From the NCBI GenBank assembly GCA_001799575.1, contig MGTT01000009.1, forward strand, positions 1 to 64,000: a stretch of DNA of 64,000 nucleotides, written 5' to 3'. Source of the stretch: Elusimicrobia bacterium GWA2_56_46. GTDB taxonomy: Bacteria > Elusimicrobiota > Elusimicrobia > Elusimicrobiales > UBA9959. Shown piece by piece: positions 1 through 7,178 of this stretch (position 1 is its first letter; each line of letters begins with the position of its first letter). The position numbers and the translations under genes are program-made. The notes below the pieces were generated by a model. It was not told the origin of the DNA and searched no databases. It saw only the letters and a list, made by a program, of their open reading frames with translations.

Positions 1-101
1 AGCTGATCTCGCCCGTGGCCATGACGAAGGGCCTGCGCTACGCGATCCGCGAGGGCGGCCACACGGTGGGTGCCGGCGTGGTGACGGAAATCATAGAATA
101 A
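1..101 (+). CDS. tuf: Elongation factor Tu, C-terminal end (partial)
   Basis: The last 32 codons of EF-Tu enter from the left edge and end with TAA at 99-101. The tail reads as the conserved EF-Tu C-terminus, with the [18 protein letters not shown] block of beta-barrel domain 3, which contacts the aminoacyl-tRNA. EF-Tu delivers aminoacyl-tRNA to the ribosome as a GTPase; the GTPase domain lies outside the window. It is followed after 9 bases by rpmG in the widespread order tuf, rpmG, tRNA-Trp, secE, nusG. Confidence 0.95.
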   Translation, partial: LISPVAMTKGLRYAIREGGHTVGAGVVTEIIE

Positions 102-110
102 AGGAAATTT

Positions 111-266
111 ATGGCTGATAGAATCACCATCACGATGGGCTGCACGGTCTGCAAGAACAAGAACTATCATTTTTCCAGAGGCAAGAAAAAGGAATTCAAG
201 ATAGAGATCTCGAAGTTCTGTAGGAATTGCGGCAAACAGACGGCCCATAAAGAAGTAAAATCGTAA
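111..266 (+). CDS. rpmG: 50S ribosomal protein L33
   Basis: A 51-residue basic protein of normal L33 length, a component of the large ribosomal subunit near the E site. Two CxxC pairs are present (CTVC at about residues 11-14 and CRNC at about 37-40), so this is the zinc-binding (C+) form. The start ATG is preceded by an AAGGA-like ribosome binding site. The gene is too short for many gene callers, but its position between tuf and tRNA-Trp is the conserved one. Confidence 0.95.
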   Translation: MADRITITMGCTVCKNKNYHFSRGKKKEFKIEISKFCRNCGKQTAHKEVKS

Positions 267-271
267 CAGCA

Positions 272-331
272 AGTGGCCAGTGATCAGTGGTCAGGGCGGT
301 TTTACTATCCACTGATCACTGATCACTGTTT
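272..331. repeat. Inverted heptamer repeat between rpmG and tRNA-Trp
   Basis: Heptamers on the left (272-299; for example agtggcc, agtgatc) are followed by reverse-complementary heptamers on the right (304-331; for example actgatc twice). Bases 278-290 pair perfectly with 309-321, giving a 13-bp stem with an 18-nt loop, and slipped pairings are also possible. It belongs to the period-7 family found at about a dozen intergenic sites in this window. It may end rpmG transcription, but there is no clear T tract. Confidence 0.75.
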
Positions 332-336
332 TCGCT

Positions 337-408
337 GGGAGCGTCGGTTAACTGGTAAACCAGCGGTCTCCAAAACCGCAACTGAAGGTTCGAGTCCTTC
401 CGCTCCCG
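337..408 (+). tRNA. trpT: tRNA-Trp (anticodon CCA)
   Basis: The cloverleaf folds fully by eye. The acceptor stem is 337-343 with 401-407, with discriminator G408. The D stem is 346-349 with 358-361. The anticodon stem is 363-367 with 375-379, and the loop places CCA at 370-372. The T stem is 384-388 with 396-400 around a TTCGAGT loop. The 3' CCA is not encoded. Its place between rpmG and secE is the common bacterial arrangement. Confidence 0.97.
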
Positions 409-444
409 AAGCAATATGACCAGATAATCGGCGGGTAAACATTT

Positions 445-633
445 ATGCAAAAAATAACCGGTTTTCTCAAAGAAGTTTATCAGGAATTGACCAAATGCGC
501 CTGGCTGGCCCGCAAGGACGTGGTGCGTTCCACCTTCGCCGTCAGCGTGGTCGTCATCCTGGTGGCCGTTTATGTCAGCGTGGTCGATTTCGGACTTTCA
601 GTAGTATTGGGCAGCATTCTGGGAGGTCGCTAA
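445..633 (+). CDS. secE: Preprotein translocase subunit SecE
   Basis: A 62-residue single-span SecE, the short form found outside enterobacteria. The amphipathic helix (residues about 1-28, with FLKEVYQELTKCAW matching the conserved VxxELxKVxWP pattern) precedes one membrane helix at about 31-55. SecE clamps SecY in the inner-membrane Sec channel. Its stop codon abuts the nusG start (TAAATG), so the two are translationally coupled. The nusG ribosome binding site (GGAGG) lies inside the last secE codons. Confidence 0.93.
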   Translation: MQKITGFLKEVYQELTKCAWLARKDVVRSTFAVSVVVILVAVYVSVVDFGLSVVLGSILGGR

Positions 634-1164
634 ATGGCAAAAGGGTGGTACGTCATACACACGCGCACCGGTTTTGAAGAACGCGTCAATAAAACGCTCC
701 AGCATAAACTGGACATCAACGAGCTTACCGGCAAGCTCTTTCAGGTGCTCATTCCCACCGAGGACATCGTCCAGGTGAAGCACAATAAAAAAATGGTCAG
801 CAAGAGGAAGTTTTTCCCCGGCTATGTCCTTGCCAACCTTGAACTGGACAACCAGACCTACTGGGCCATAAGAGGGATCCAGGGCGTTTCCGGATTCCTG
901 GGGGATCCCAAGCCCGTGCCCATGGACGAAAGCGAAGTGCAGCAGATTCTTGAGCTGGTGAACGCGGCCGGCCTGGAAAAGCCCAAGCCCGCCGTGCAGT
1001 TCGAGAAAGGCGAGAGCGTGCGCATCATAGAGGGGCCGTTCAAGCATTTTATGGGCGTGGTGGAAGAGGTGAACGAGCAGAAGGCCAAGATCAAGGTCAC
1101 CGTCACGGTCTTCGACCGCCCCACCCCGGTGGAACTGGACTTTCTGCAGGTGGAAAAAGTGTAG
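634..1164 (+). CDS. nusG: Transcription termination/antitermination protein NusG
   Basis: A 176-residue NusG of normal length. The NGN domain occupies about residues 1-110, starting WYVIHTRTGFEERV, and binds the RNA polymerase clamp. The C-terminal KOW domain (about 125-170, with the motif around GPFKHFMGVVEEV) contacts Rho or ribosomal protein S10. It starts immediately after secE with no gap. Its TAG stop lies at the first unit of a period-7 repeat. Confidence 0.96.
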   Translation: MAKGWYVIHTRTGFEERVNKTLQHKLDINELTGKLFQVLIPTEDIVQVKHNKKMVSKRKFFPGYVLANLELDNQTYWAIRGIQGVSGFLGDPKPVPMDESEVQQILELVNAAGLEKPKPAVQFEKGESVRIIEGPFKHFMGVVEEVNEQKAKIKVTVTVFDRPTPVELDFLQVEKV

Positions 1165-1190
1165 AGGGAAGTGGTTAGTGGATAGTTAAA
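1163..1190 (+). repeat. Period-7 repeat at the nusG stop codon
   Basis: Four consecutive heptamers all begin with AG; the second and third are agtggtt and agtggat. The array overlaps the last two bases of the nusG stop codon. It uses the same AGTGGTT-type unit as the loci at 272, 5006, 48411 and 54236. There is no right-hand inverted partner here. Confidence 0.6.
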
Positions 1191-1215
1191 TTTTTACAGT
1201 TCTGGAGAAAATTAT

Positions 1216-1650
1216 ATGGCTAAAGTAAAAGTGGTTAAGACAATGATAAAACTGCAGATCCCGGCCGGCGGCGCCAATCCCGCGCCCCCCGTGGGTCCGG
1301 CGCTCGGCCAGCATGGCGTGAATATCATGGACTTCTGCAAGCAGTTCAACGAAAAGACCAGGAAGCTCGAACAGGGCGTCCCGATCCCAGTCGTGATCAC
1401 GGTTTTCGAGGACAGGACTTTCACTTTCATCACCAAGATGCCCCCGATGGCGGCCCTTATCAAGAAAGCGGCCGGCCTGGCAAAGGGTTCCGGAGAACCG
1501 AACAAGAACAAGGTCGGCAAGATAACTCTGAAGCAGGTGGAGGAAGTGGCCAGGCAGAAGCTTGTGGATCTCAATACCAAAGACATCAACCAGGCGATGG
1601 AAATGGTGAAAGGCACCGCGCGCTCGATGGGCGTGGATGTTATTGGATAA
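1216..1650 (+). CDS. rplK: 50S ribosomal protein L11
   Basis: A 144-residue L11 of normal length, which with 23S rRNA forms the GTPase-associated centre. The N-terminal domain carries the proline-rich [18 protein letters not shown] segment that factors and thiopeptides contact. The C-terminal rRNA-binding domain follows from about residue 72. The ATG at 1216 has a GGAGAAA ribosome binding site. A period-7 repeat begins at the base directly after the stop codon. Confidence 0.97.
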   Translation: MAKVKVVKTMIKLQIPAGGANPAPPVGPALGQHGVNIMDFCKQFNEKTRKLEQGVPIPVVITVFEDRTFTFITKMPPMAALIKKAAGLAKGSGEPNKNKVGKITLKQVEEVARQKLVDLNTKDINQAMEMVKGTARSMGVDVIG

Positions 1651-1700
1651 GGTTCAGGGATCAGGGTTAGGAGGGAGCGGTTTACGCTAACGAAAACCGC
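1651..1700 (+). repeat. Period-7 repeat and hairpin between rplK and rplA
   Basis: Heptamers begin at the first base after the rplK stop: ggttcag, then ggatcag, then ggttagg. They are followed by a 7-bp hairpin, with 1677-1683 pairing with 1694-1700 around a 10-nt loop. The hairpin sits about 13 bp before the rplA ribosome binding site and might tune rplA expression. In bacteria L1 normally regulates this operon through a leader structure, but I cannot tell whether this is such a site. Confidence 0.55.
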
Positions 1701-1726
1701 GCATGAACCTCAAAGGAGATAATACA

Positions 1727-2410
1727 ATGGGTAAGAGAATAGCGAATATAAAGAAAGGGCTGGATCTGGTTAAAAAATATAAGCTCGAAGAAGCCGTGGA
1801 ACTGATCAAAAAGAACGCCACCGCCAAATTCGACGAGACGGTGGAAGTCCATCTGAAGCTCGGCATCGACGTTAAGCATTCCGATCAGCAGGTTCGCAGC
1901 ACCGTAAGCCTGCCCCACGGAACCGGCAAGACCAAGAAAGTGGCCGTCATCGCGAAAGGCGAAAAGGTTAAGGAAGCCGAAGCCGCCGGCGCCGATCTCG
2001 TGGGCGGGATGGAGCTGGTGGATACGATCTTCAAGGGAACCATTGATTTTGACGTCCTGGTGATCACCCCCGACATGATGAAAGACGCCGCCAAACTGGG
2101 CAAAGTGCTGGGCCCCAGGGGCCTCATGCCCAACCCCAAGAGCGGTACCGTGACTTTCGAACTGGCCAAGACCGTGAAGGAACTCAAAGCCGGCAGGATA
2201 GAATTCAAGGCCGATCCGCAGGGTATCGTCCACGCGCCGGCGGGCAAAGCGTCTTTCCCGGCCGGCAGCCTCGCCGAGAACGTGCAGACCATAATAGACG
2301 CCGTCGTCAAGGCGAAACCGTCGTCTTCCAAAGGTGTTTACGTGCAGTCGGTATACGTGTCGTCCACGATGGGTCCCGGCGTGCCGGTGGACTACGCGGG
2401 CAAAATATAG
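1727..2410 (+). CDS. rplA: 50S ribosomal protein L1
   Basis: A 227-residue L1, the protein of the mobile L1 stalk at the ribosomal E site and often a translational repressor of its own operon. Starting at MGKRIANIKKG gives the normal family N-terminus with a good AAAGGAG ribosome binding site. An upstream in-frame ATG at 1703 would add eight unlikely residues. The conserved GPRGLMPNPKSGTVT loop lies at about residues 128-142. The usual downstream genes rplJ, rplL, rpoB and rpoC are absent; a membrane pyrophosphatase follows instead. Confidence 0.96.
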   Translation: MGKRIANIKKGLDLVKKYKLEEAVELIKKNATAKFDETVEVHLKLGIDVKHSDQQVRSTVSLPHGTGKTKKVAVIAKGEKVKEAEAAGADLVGGMELVDTIFKGTIDFDVLVITPDMMKDAAKLGKVLGPRGLMPNPKSGTVTFELAKTVKELKAGRIEFKADPQGIVHAPAGKASFPAGSLAENVQTIIDAVVKAKPSSSKGVYVQSVYVSSTMGPGVPVDYAGKI

Positions 2411-2438
2411 TTTTTGAGATACAAAATTGTATTTCAGC

Positions 2439-2508
2439 CGTAAAGAGCGGAGCGTAAAGCGTGAAGAGTAAAAGGGAAAACTCTTTACGCTTTGCGTTTT
2501 ACGCTTCA
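2439..2508. repeat. Inverted period-7 repeat upstream of hppA
   Basis: Six left heptamers (2439-2480, including cgtaaag twice and cgtgaag) face four right heptamers (2481-2508, including cgctttg and cgcttca) that are their reverse complement, so the region can form a long hairpin. The unit resembles that at 49234. The sequence is open in the hppA frame, which gives a spurious N-terminal extension if the first ATG at 2461 is used. Confidence 0.7.
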
Positions 2509-2547
2509 CGGCGGGATGGTTCAGGGTCTACAAAAAACGGAGGAAAT

Positions 2548-4995
2548 ATGCGGAAACTAAAGACTTTTGCGGCCGCGGCGGTTTATACGGTTCTGTCTTC
2601 CGGAGCGGCTTTTGCCGGCGAAGCGCAACTGAAGATCCCGGATCTTTCCTCCGTATCTTTCCTGGGGCTCAATGGACATAATCTGCTGCTGGGCGGCCTT
2701 GTCGTCTGCGTGCTGGGGGTGCTTTTCGGCCTCGTTCAATCCGCGCAGATCTCCCGGCTCCCCGTGCATAAGTCGATGAAAGATATTTCCGAGCTCATAT
2801 ACGAAACCTGTAAAACATACCTCATAACCCAGGGAAAATTCCTGGCGGTTCTCTGGACTTTCATCGCGGCCATCATGATCTGGTACTTCAGCCTGGATCC
2901 CTCGATGACCGCGTTCAAGATCCTTGTCATAGTCATTTTCTCCATTGTGGGCATCCTGGGTTCCTACTCGGTGGCGTGGTTCGGGATACGCATAAATACC
3001 TACGCCAATTCCCGCACCGCTTTCGCCGGCCTTAAAGGTCTGCCCTATCCGACGATGGCGATCCCGCTCAAGGCCGGCATGAGCATCGGCATGCTGCTGA
3101 TCAGCGTCGAGCTGATCATGATGCTGTTCATCATCCTCTTCGTCCCCGGCGACTACGCGGGCCCCTGCTTTATCGGCTTCGCCATCGGAGAATCCCTGGG
3201 CGCGGCCGCTTTGAGGATAGCCGGCGGCATCTTCACCAAGATCGCCGATATCGGTTCCGACCTGATGAAGATAGTTTTCAAGATAAAGGAAGACGACATC
3301 CGCAACCCCGGCGTTATCGCGGATTGCACCGGCGACAACGCGGGCGATTCCGTCGGGCCCACGGCCGACGGTTTCGAGACCTATGGCGTGACGGGCGTGG
3401 CGCTTATAACTTTCATCCTCCTGGCGGTTTCGCCCGAAGTGTTTATGAAAGGCGGATTGACGGAGGAAGCGGCAGGGGCCGCCGCCCGGACCACCCAGAT
3501 CCAGCTCCTGGTCTGGATCTTCGTCATGCGCATCGGCATGATCGTCACCAGCGCTTTTTCCTATCGGCTCAACGGTCTTATTACGCGCGCCATGTACGGT
3601 TCGGCCAAAAAATTCAACTTCGAACATCCGCTCACCATGCTGGTGTGGCTGACCTCGTTCGTATCCATCGCGATGACCTATCTGCTCAGTTACCTGCTGG
3701 TTCCGGAACTGGGCGACGGCACGCTCTGGTGGAAACTCTCCACCATCATCACCTGCGGCACGATCGCGGCCGCGCTGATCCCGGAACTGGTGAAAGTCTT
3801 CACCTCCACCAACTCCGGCCACGTGCGCGAAGTGCTGGCGGCCTCCCGCGAGGGCGGCCCCTCGCTTAACATCCTGTCCGGCCTGGTAGCCGGAAACTTC
3901 AGCGCCTACTGGATGGGCATGACCATCGTGTTTTTGATGGCCGCGGCTTACGCCGTTTCGACTCTGGGCCTGGCTTCGCTTATGGCGGCCCCGGCCATTT
4001 TCGCTTTCGGCCTGGTGGCGTTCGGCTTCCTGGGGATGGGCCCGGTGACCATCGCCGTGGACTCTTACGGCCCCGTTACCGATAACGCGCAGTCGGTGTA
4101 CGAACTTTCCGCCATCGAGACCATCCCCGGCATCAGGGAAGAGATAAAGAAAGACTTCGGCTTTGACGTGGACTTCGAGAACGCCAAGCGGTTCCTGGAA
4201 GAGAACGACGGCGCCGGCAACACTTTCAAGGCCACGGCCAAGCCCGTGCTCATCGGCACCGCGGTGGTGGGCGCTACGACGCTTATCTTCTCCATTATCC
4301 AGCTGCTTTCCGCCAGATTCGGCACCGTAGGGCCCGCCGGCATTTACGAGGGCCTGTCTATCATGAACCCGCTGTTCCTGCTGGGCCTGGTCACCGGCGG
4401 CGCGATCATCTTCTGGTTCGCGGGCGCTTCCATACAGGCCGTTTCCACCGGCGCGTACCGGGCCGTGGAATTCATCAAGAAGAACATAAAACTGGAAGGC
4501 GGCGGGGAAAGGGCCTCCGTGGCCGACTCCAAGAAAGTTGTTGAGATCTGCACGCAATACGCGCAGAAAGGTATGTTCAATATCTTCCTGGCGGTGTTCT
4601 TCAGCACGCTGGCCTTCGCCTGCGTGGATCATTACTTCTTTATCGGTTACCTCATCTCCATCGCCATTTTCGGTCTCTATCAGGCCATTTTCATGGCCGA
4701 TGCCGGCGGCGCCTGGGATAACGCCAAGAAGCTGGTGGAGACCGAACTGAACATGAAGGGAACGCCGCTGCACGACGCCACGATAGTCGGCGACACCGTG
4801 GGCGACCCTTTCAAGGACACCTCTTCGGTGGCCATGAATCCGATCATTAAATTTACCACGCTCTTCGGCCTGCTGGCCGTGGAACTGGCCATCACGCTGG
4901 ATCCGAACGTCAGCAGGACGCTGGCGGTGGTATTCTTCCTTATCAGCGTCACCTTTGTGTGGCGGTCTTTCTATTCCATGCGCATCAAGAACTGA
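2548..4995 (+). CDS. hppA: Membrane-bound proton-translocating pyrophosphatase
   Basis: An 815-residue polytopic protein that hydrolyses PPi and pumps H+ (or Na+) across the inner membrane. The active-site block at about residues 225-280 includes IADIGSDL, EDDIRNPGVIAD and GDNAGDSVG, and a second block near the C-terminus reads GDTVGDPFKDTSS. The GNTFKATAK segment has Lys where K+-dependent enzymes have Ala, which points to the K+-independent H+-pumping class. The ATG at 2548 has a GGAGG site, and the protein then begins with a signal-like helix. Several motif positions differ from plant and Rhodospirillum enzymes, so it is a divergent member. Confidence 0.93.
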   Translation: MRKLKTFAAAAVYTVLSSGAAFAGEAQLKIPDLSSVSFLGLNGHNLLLGGLVVCVLGVLFGLVQSAQISRLPVHKSMKDISELIYETCKTYLITQGKFLAVLWTFIAAIMIWYFSLDPSMTAFKILVIVIFSIVGILGSYSVAWFGIRINTYANSRTAFAGLKGLPYPTMAIPLKAGMSIGMLLISVELIMMLFIILFVPGDYAGPCFIGFAIGESLGAAALRIAGGIFTKIADIGSDLMKIVFKIKEDDIRNPGVIADCTGDNAGDSVGPTADGFETYGVTGVALITFILLAVSPEVFMKGGLTEEAAGAAARTTQIQLLVWIFVMRIGMIVTSAFSYRLNGLITRAMYGSAKKFNFEHPLTMLVWLTSFVSIAMTYLLSYLLVPELGDGTLWWKLSTIITCGTIAAALIPELVKVFTSTNSGHVREVLAASREGGPSLNILSGLVAGNFSAYWMGMTIVFLMAAAYAVSTLGLASLMAAPAIFAFGLVAFGFLGMGPVTIAVDSYGPVTDNAQSVYELSAIETIPGIREEIKKDFGFDVDFENAKRFLEENDGAGNTFKATAKPVLIGTAVVGATTLIFSIIQLLSARFGTVGPAGIYEGLSIMNPLFLLGLVTGGAIIFWFAGASIQAVSTGAYRAVEFIKKNIKLEGGGERASVADSKKVVEICTQYAQKGMFNIFLAVFFSTLAFACVDHYFFIGYLISIAIFGLYQAIFMADAGGAWDNAKKLVETELNMKGTPLHDATIVGDTVGDPFKDTSSVAMNPIIKFTTLFGLLAVELAITLDPNVSRTLAVVFFLISVTFVWRSFYSMRIKN

Positions 4996-5005
4996 CGGTA
5001 GCGGC

Positions 5006-5028
5006 TAGTGGTTAGTCACTAACCACTA
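5006..5028. repeat. Perfect 11-bp palindromic hairpin before a DUF218 gene
   Basis: Bases 5006-5016 pair with 5018-5028 without mismatch around a single C. Read as units it is tagtggt, tagtcac, taaccac, so it also fits the 7-bp register of the AGTGGTT-type repeats. It lies between the hppA stop and the next ATG, only 5 bp before that start codon. It could form a DNA cruciform or an RNA hairpin that restricts ribosome access. Confidence 0.65.
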
Positions 5029-5033
5029 TAGTT

Positions 5034-5780
5034 ATGTTTTTATTCAAAAAACTGCTGACACCTTTCTTTCTGCCGCCGGGTATTTTCGCGGCGCTGGCCC
5101 TGGGCGCGGCCGTTCTGCTGTTCCGGAAAAACAGAAAACAGGCGCTGGCCTGGGCCGCTTTCGGCGCGCTGATCTGGGCTGCTTCCATAAAGCCGGTTGG
5201 CGATCTGGCGCTGGCCGGGCTGGAATACGCGTATCTGCCGCCGGCGGAGATAAAGGCGGATGCGGTGGTGGTGCTGACCGGGGGGGTGCGCGAGAGCGTT
5301 CCCGGGCTTTTCGGGGAAAGCGCTCTTTCCAGCGTGTCGCTTGAGCGCGCCGTGGAAGCGGCCGGGCTTTACCGGCGGTTTAAGTTCCCCATCGTAGTCA
5401 CGGGCGGAGCGGTGTTTTCAAAGGGGTCCGAGGCCGCCGCGGTAAAAACATATCTGGCGGGCCTGGGCGTGCCGCGGGAGAAGATCTTCACCGAAGACCG
5501 GGCCCGCGATACCGGTGAGAACGCTGTTTTTTCCAAAAGGATCTGCGACGGGAGAGGTTATAAGAAGATAATCCTGCTTACGTCGGCGTATCATATGAGA
5601 CGGGCGGTCCGGAGTTTTGAGAATGCGGGCTTCGGGGAAATCGTTCCTTATCCCGCGGCTTATAAAACTTCGAGATCCCCGCGGTATTATTACGTTGATT
5701 TCCTTCCGGGCTGCTGGGAAAACCTGCGTCTGGCGGCGCACGAATATCTGGGCCTTATTTTCTACCGGCTGCGGGCTTAA
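5034..5780 (+). CDS. DUF218 (YdcF/SanA-like) membrane protein
   Basis: A 248-residue protein with two N-terminal membrane helices (about residues 8-30 and 33-52) and a DUF218 domain (about 75-235). DUF218 landmarks are the strand ADAVVVLTGG, the GGAVF turn, RDTGENAVFSKRI, and the LLTSAYHMRRA motif. YdcF and SanA/ElyC relatives act at the cell envelope, and ElyC affects peptidoglycan and lipid-carrier metabolism. The exact reaction here is unknown. No ribosome binding site is evident because a palindrome ends 5 bp before the ATG. Confidence 0.85.
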   Translation: MFLFKKLLTPFFLPPGIFAALALGAAVLLFRKNRKQALAWAAFGALIWAASIKPVGDLALAGLEYAYLPPAEIKADAVVVLTGGVRESVPGLFGESALSSVSLERAVEAAGLYRRFKFPIVVTGGAVFSKGSEAAAVKTYLAGLGVPREKIFTEDRARDTGENAVFSKRICDGRGYKKIILLTSAYHMRRAVRSFENAGFGEIVPYPAAYKTSRSPRYYYVDFLPGCWENLRLAAHEYLGLIFYRLRA

Positions 5781-5807
5781 GGATAAAGCCGCCCCCGGCG
5801 GCGCCCA

Positions 5808-5836
5808 TTGACTAACGGGGGCAAAGTTTGTAATTT
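5808..5836 (+). promoter_or_regulatory. Sigma-70-type promoter for infC-rpmI-rplT-pheST
   Basis: TTGACT and TAATTT are separated by exactly 17 bp. They lie 36 bp upstream of the infC start and downstream of the preceding gene's stop. This would drive the initiation factor, ribosomal protein and PheRS genes. Confidence 0.5.
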
Positions 5837-5871
5837 ATTACCTATAGTTTAACAGGTACGGGAGGAGCAAT

Positions 5872-6465
5872 TTGTATCACGATAATAGAAGGGTGAGGAT
5901 CAACAGGTTCATAAACGTGGCGCAGGTGAGACTGATCGCGACCGACGGGACTATGATAGGCGTGAAGCCTATCCTGGAGGCGCAGAACATGGCGAGAGGC
6001 GCCGGCCTTGATCTGGTCGAGATCGCTCCGATGGCGAATCCTCCCGTCTGCAAGATAATGGATTTTTCGAAGTATCTCTACGAACTGGACAAACAGGCCA
6101 GGGAGAACCGCAAGAAGCAGAAAGCGGGCGTTCTGAAGGAAATACGCTTCAATCCCCGTATAGCCAAGCACGACCTTGAAACCAAGATCAAACACATAGA
6201 AACATTTCTCAAAGAACAGAATAAAGTGCGCGTGACCGTGGTGTTCCACGGACGTGAAAACCAGCACCGGAACCTCGGCGAAGCGATCCTGATGACAGTG
6301 AAGAACAATCTGGCCGCGGTGGGCGTCGTGGAAGGCCGCACCCAGATGATGGGCAACAGGATGAGCATCATGCTGACCCCGGTCGCTCCGGCCGCGGTGA
6401 AAGCCGCTCCGGCCGCGCCGAAAGCTCCCGCCGCGAAGACTCCGGAAGCCCCTAAACAGCAGTAA
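5872..6465 (+). CDS. infC: Translation initiation factor IF-3 (TTG start)
   Basis: A 197-residue IF-3 that prevents subunit joining and checks initiator tRNA on the 30S subunit. The N-domain begins HDNRRVRINRFI, the linker is rich in Lys/Arg (about 75-90), and the C-domain follows to about residue 170. A strong GGGAGGA site precedes TTG at 5872 and no in-frame ATG suits. Unusual start codons are typical of infC, since IF-3 discriminates against them and so regulates itself. The C-terminus carries an extra Ala/Pro/Lys tail of about 27 residues. Confidence 0.93.
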   Translation: MYHDNRRVRINRFINVAQVRLIATDGTMIGVKPILEAQNMARGAGLDLVEIAPMANPPVCKIMDFSKYLYELDKQARENRKKQKAGVLKEIRFNPRIAKHDLETKIKHIETFLKEQNKVRVTVVFHGRENQHRNLGEAILMTVKNNLAAVGVVEGRTQMMGNRMSIMLTPVAPAAVKAAPAAPKAPAAKTPEAPKQQ

Positions 6466-6507
6466 CCGGTATCCCGTGTCCGGTAACCGGTTGCCGAATA
6501 CCGGATG
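6466..6507 (+). repeat. Six tandem heptamers directly after infC
   Basis: Immediately after the infC stop codon there are exactly six 7-bp units with consensus CCGGTAN, including ccggtat, ccggtaa and ccggttg. The next unit boundary continues weakly. CCGG is self-complementary, so several hairpins are possible. The same unit type recurs at 63391-63438. It separates infC from the promoter-like TATAAT before rpmI. Confidence 0.7.
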
Positions 6508-6531
6508 CAATTCGGCACCGGCTTTGAGGGA

Positions 6532-6562
6532 TTGCAAGGCCGCCGGTCTATTTAATATAATT
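6532..6562 (+). promoter_or_regulatory. Possible promoter before rpmI
   Basis: TTGCAA and TATAAT are separated by 19 bp. The TATAAT lies inside the 12-mer atttaatataat, which recurs exactly at 15421 and 24711, each time upstream of a start codon. The spacer is longer than ideal. It could supply rpmI-rplT-pheST with transcripts independent of infC. Confidence 0.4.
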
Positions 6563-6579
6563 ATCTCAAGGACAATATT

Positions 6580-6783
6580 ATGCCCAAAATGAAAAGCCAT
6601 AGCGGCGCAAAAAAACGGTTCCGGAAGTCCAAAGGCGGCAAGTGGCTGCACAGAAAAGCGGGTCTCCGCCACCTTCTGACGGGAATGTCGGCCAAGAGAG
6701 GCCGCCAGCTTCGGCGGGAAAAGGTGGAAGAACCGACCAGCGTCGAGGGCAAACTGCTGAAAAGTTATTTGCCGTACGAATAG
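6580..6783 (+). CDS. rpmI: 50S ribosomal protein L35
   Basis: A 67-residue, highly basic protein of normal L35 length, with the conserved starting pattern PKMKSHSGAKKRFRKSKGGK and a HLLTGMSAKRGRQLR segment. It is a late-assembling 50S protein. The ATG follows a CAAGGA-like ribosome binding site. It sits between infC and rplT, the near-universal order. Confidence 0.96.
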   Translation: MPKMKSHSGAKKRFRKSKGGKWLHRKAGLRHLLTGMSAKRGRQLRREKVEEPTSVEGKLLKSYLPYE

Positions 6784-6815
6784 CGACTCCTTAAAATTGC
6801 GGCACGGAAACTACC

Positions 6816-7178
6816 ATGAGAATAAAATACAGCGTCGCCAGAAACAAAAGAAAGAAAAAGATTTTCAAGCTCGCCAAAGGTTATTACGGCGATAAAAAGA
6901 ATCGTCTGCGGATGGCGACCCAGCAGGTCAAGAAGTCCCTGACCGCCGCCTACACCGACCGCAAAGACAAGAAAGGCAATGTCCGCCAGATGTGGATAGT
7001 CCGCCTCAACGCCGCCACCCGCGAAGAGGGGATGACCTACAGCACTTTTATCAACGGCCTCAAGAAAGCGAACATCCTCCTGAACAGGAAGATGCTTTCC
7101 GAGATAGCCATAAAGGATCCGGGTTCTTTCACGCGGCTTGTTGAGCTTGCCAAGGCTTCACTTAAAAAAACCTCATGA
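6816..7178 (+). CDS. rplT: 50S ribosomal protein L20
   Basis: A 120-residue basic protein that nucleates early 50S assembly and in many bacteria represses its own operon. The extended N-terminal arm is rich in Lys/Arg (RNKRKKKIFKLAKGYYG). The globular domain contains the conserved WIVRLNAATREEGMTYS region at about residues 60-80. It overlaps pheS by four bases (ATGA), indicating translational coupling of L20 with PheRS. Confidence 0.96.
   Translation: MRIKYSVARNKRKKKIFKLAKGYYGDKKNRLRMATQQVKKSLTAAYTDRKDKKGNVRQMWIVRLNAATREEGMTYSTFINGLKKANILLNRKMLSEIAIKDPGSFTRLVELAKASLKKTS

Noticed and set aside
2461-2547. N-terminal extension of HppA from an upstream ATG
   Set aside because: The extra 29 residues come from a period-7 repeat, and the ATG at 2548 has the ribosome binding site.
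2557-4773. 738-codon open frame antisense to hppA
   Set aside because: It mirrors the strong codon bias of hppA on the other strand, has low-complexity His/Gly/Asp-rich translation and no ribosome binding site.
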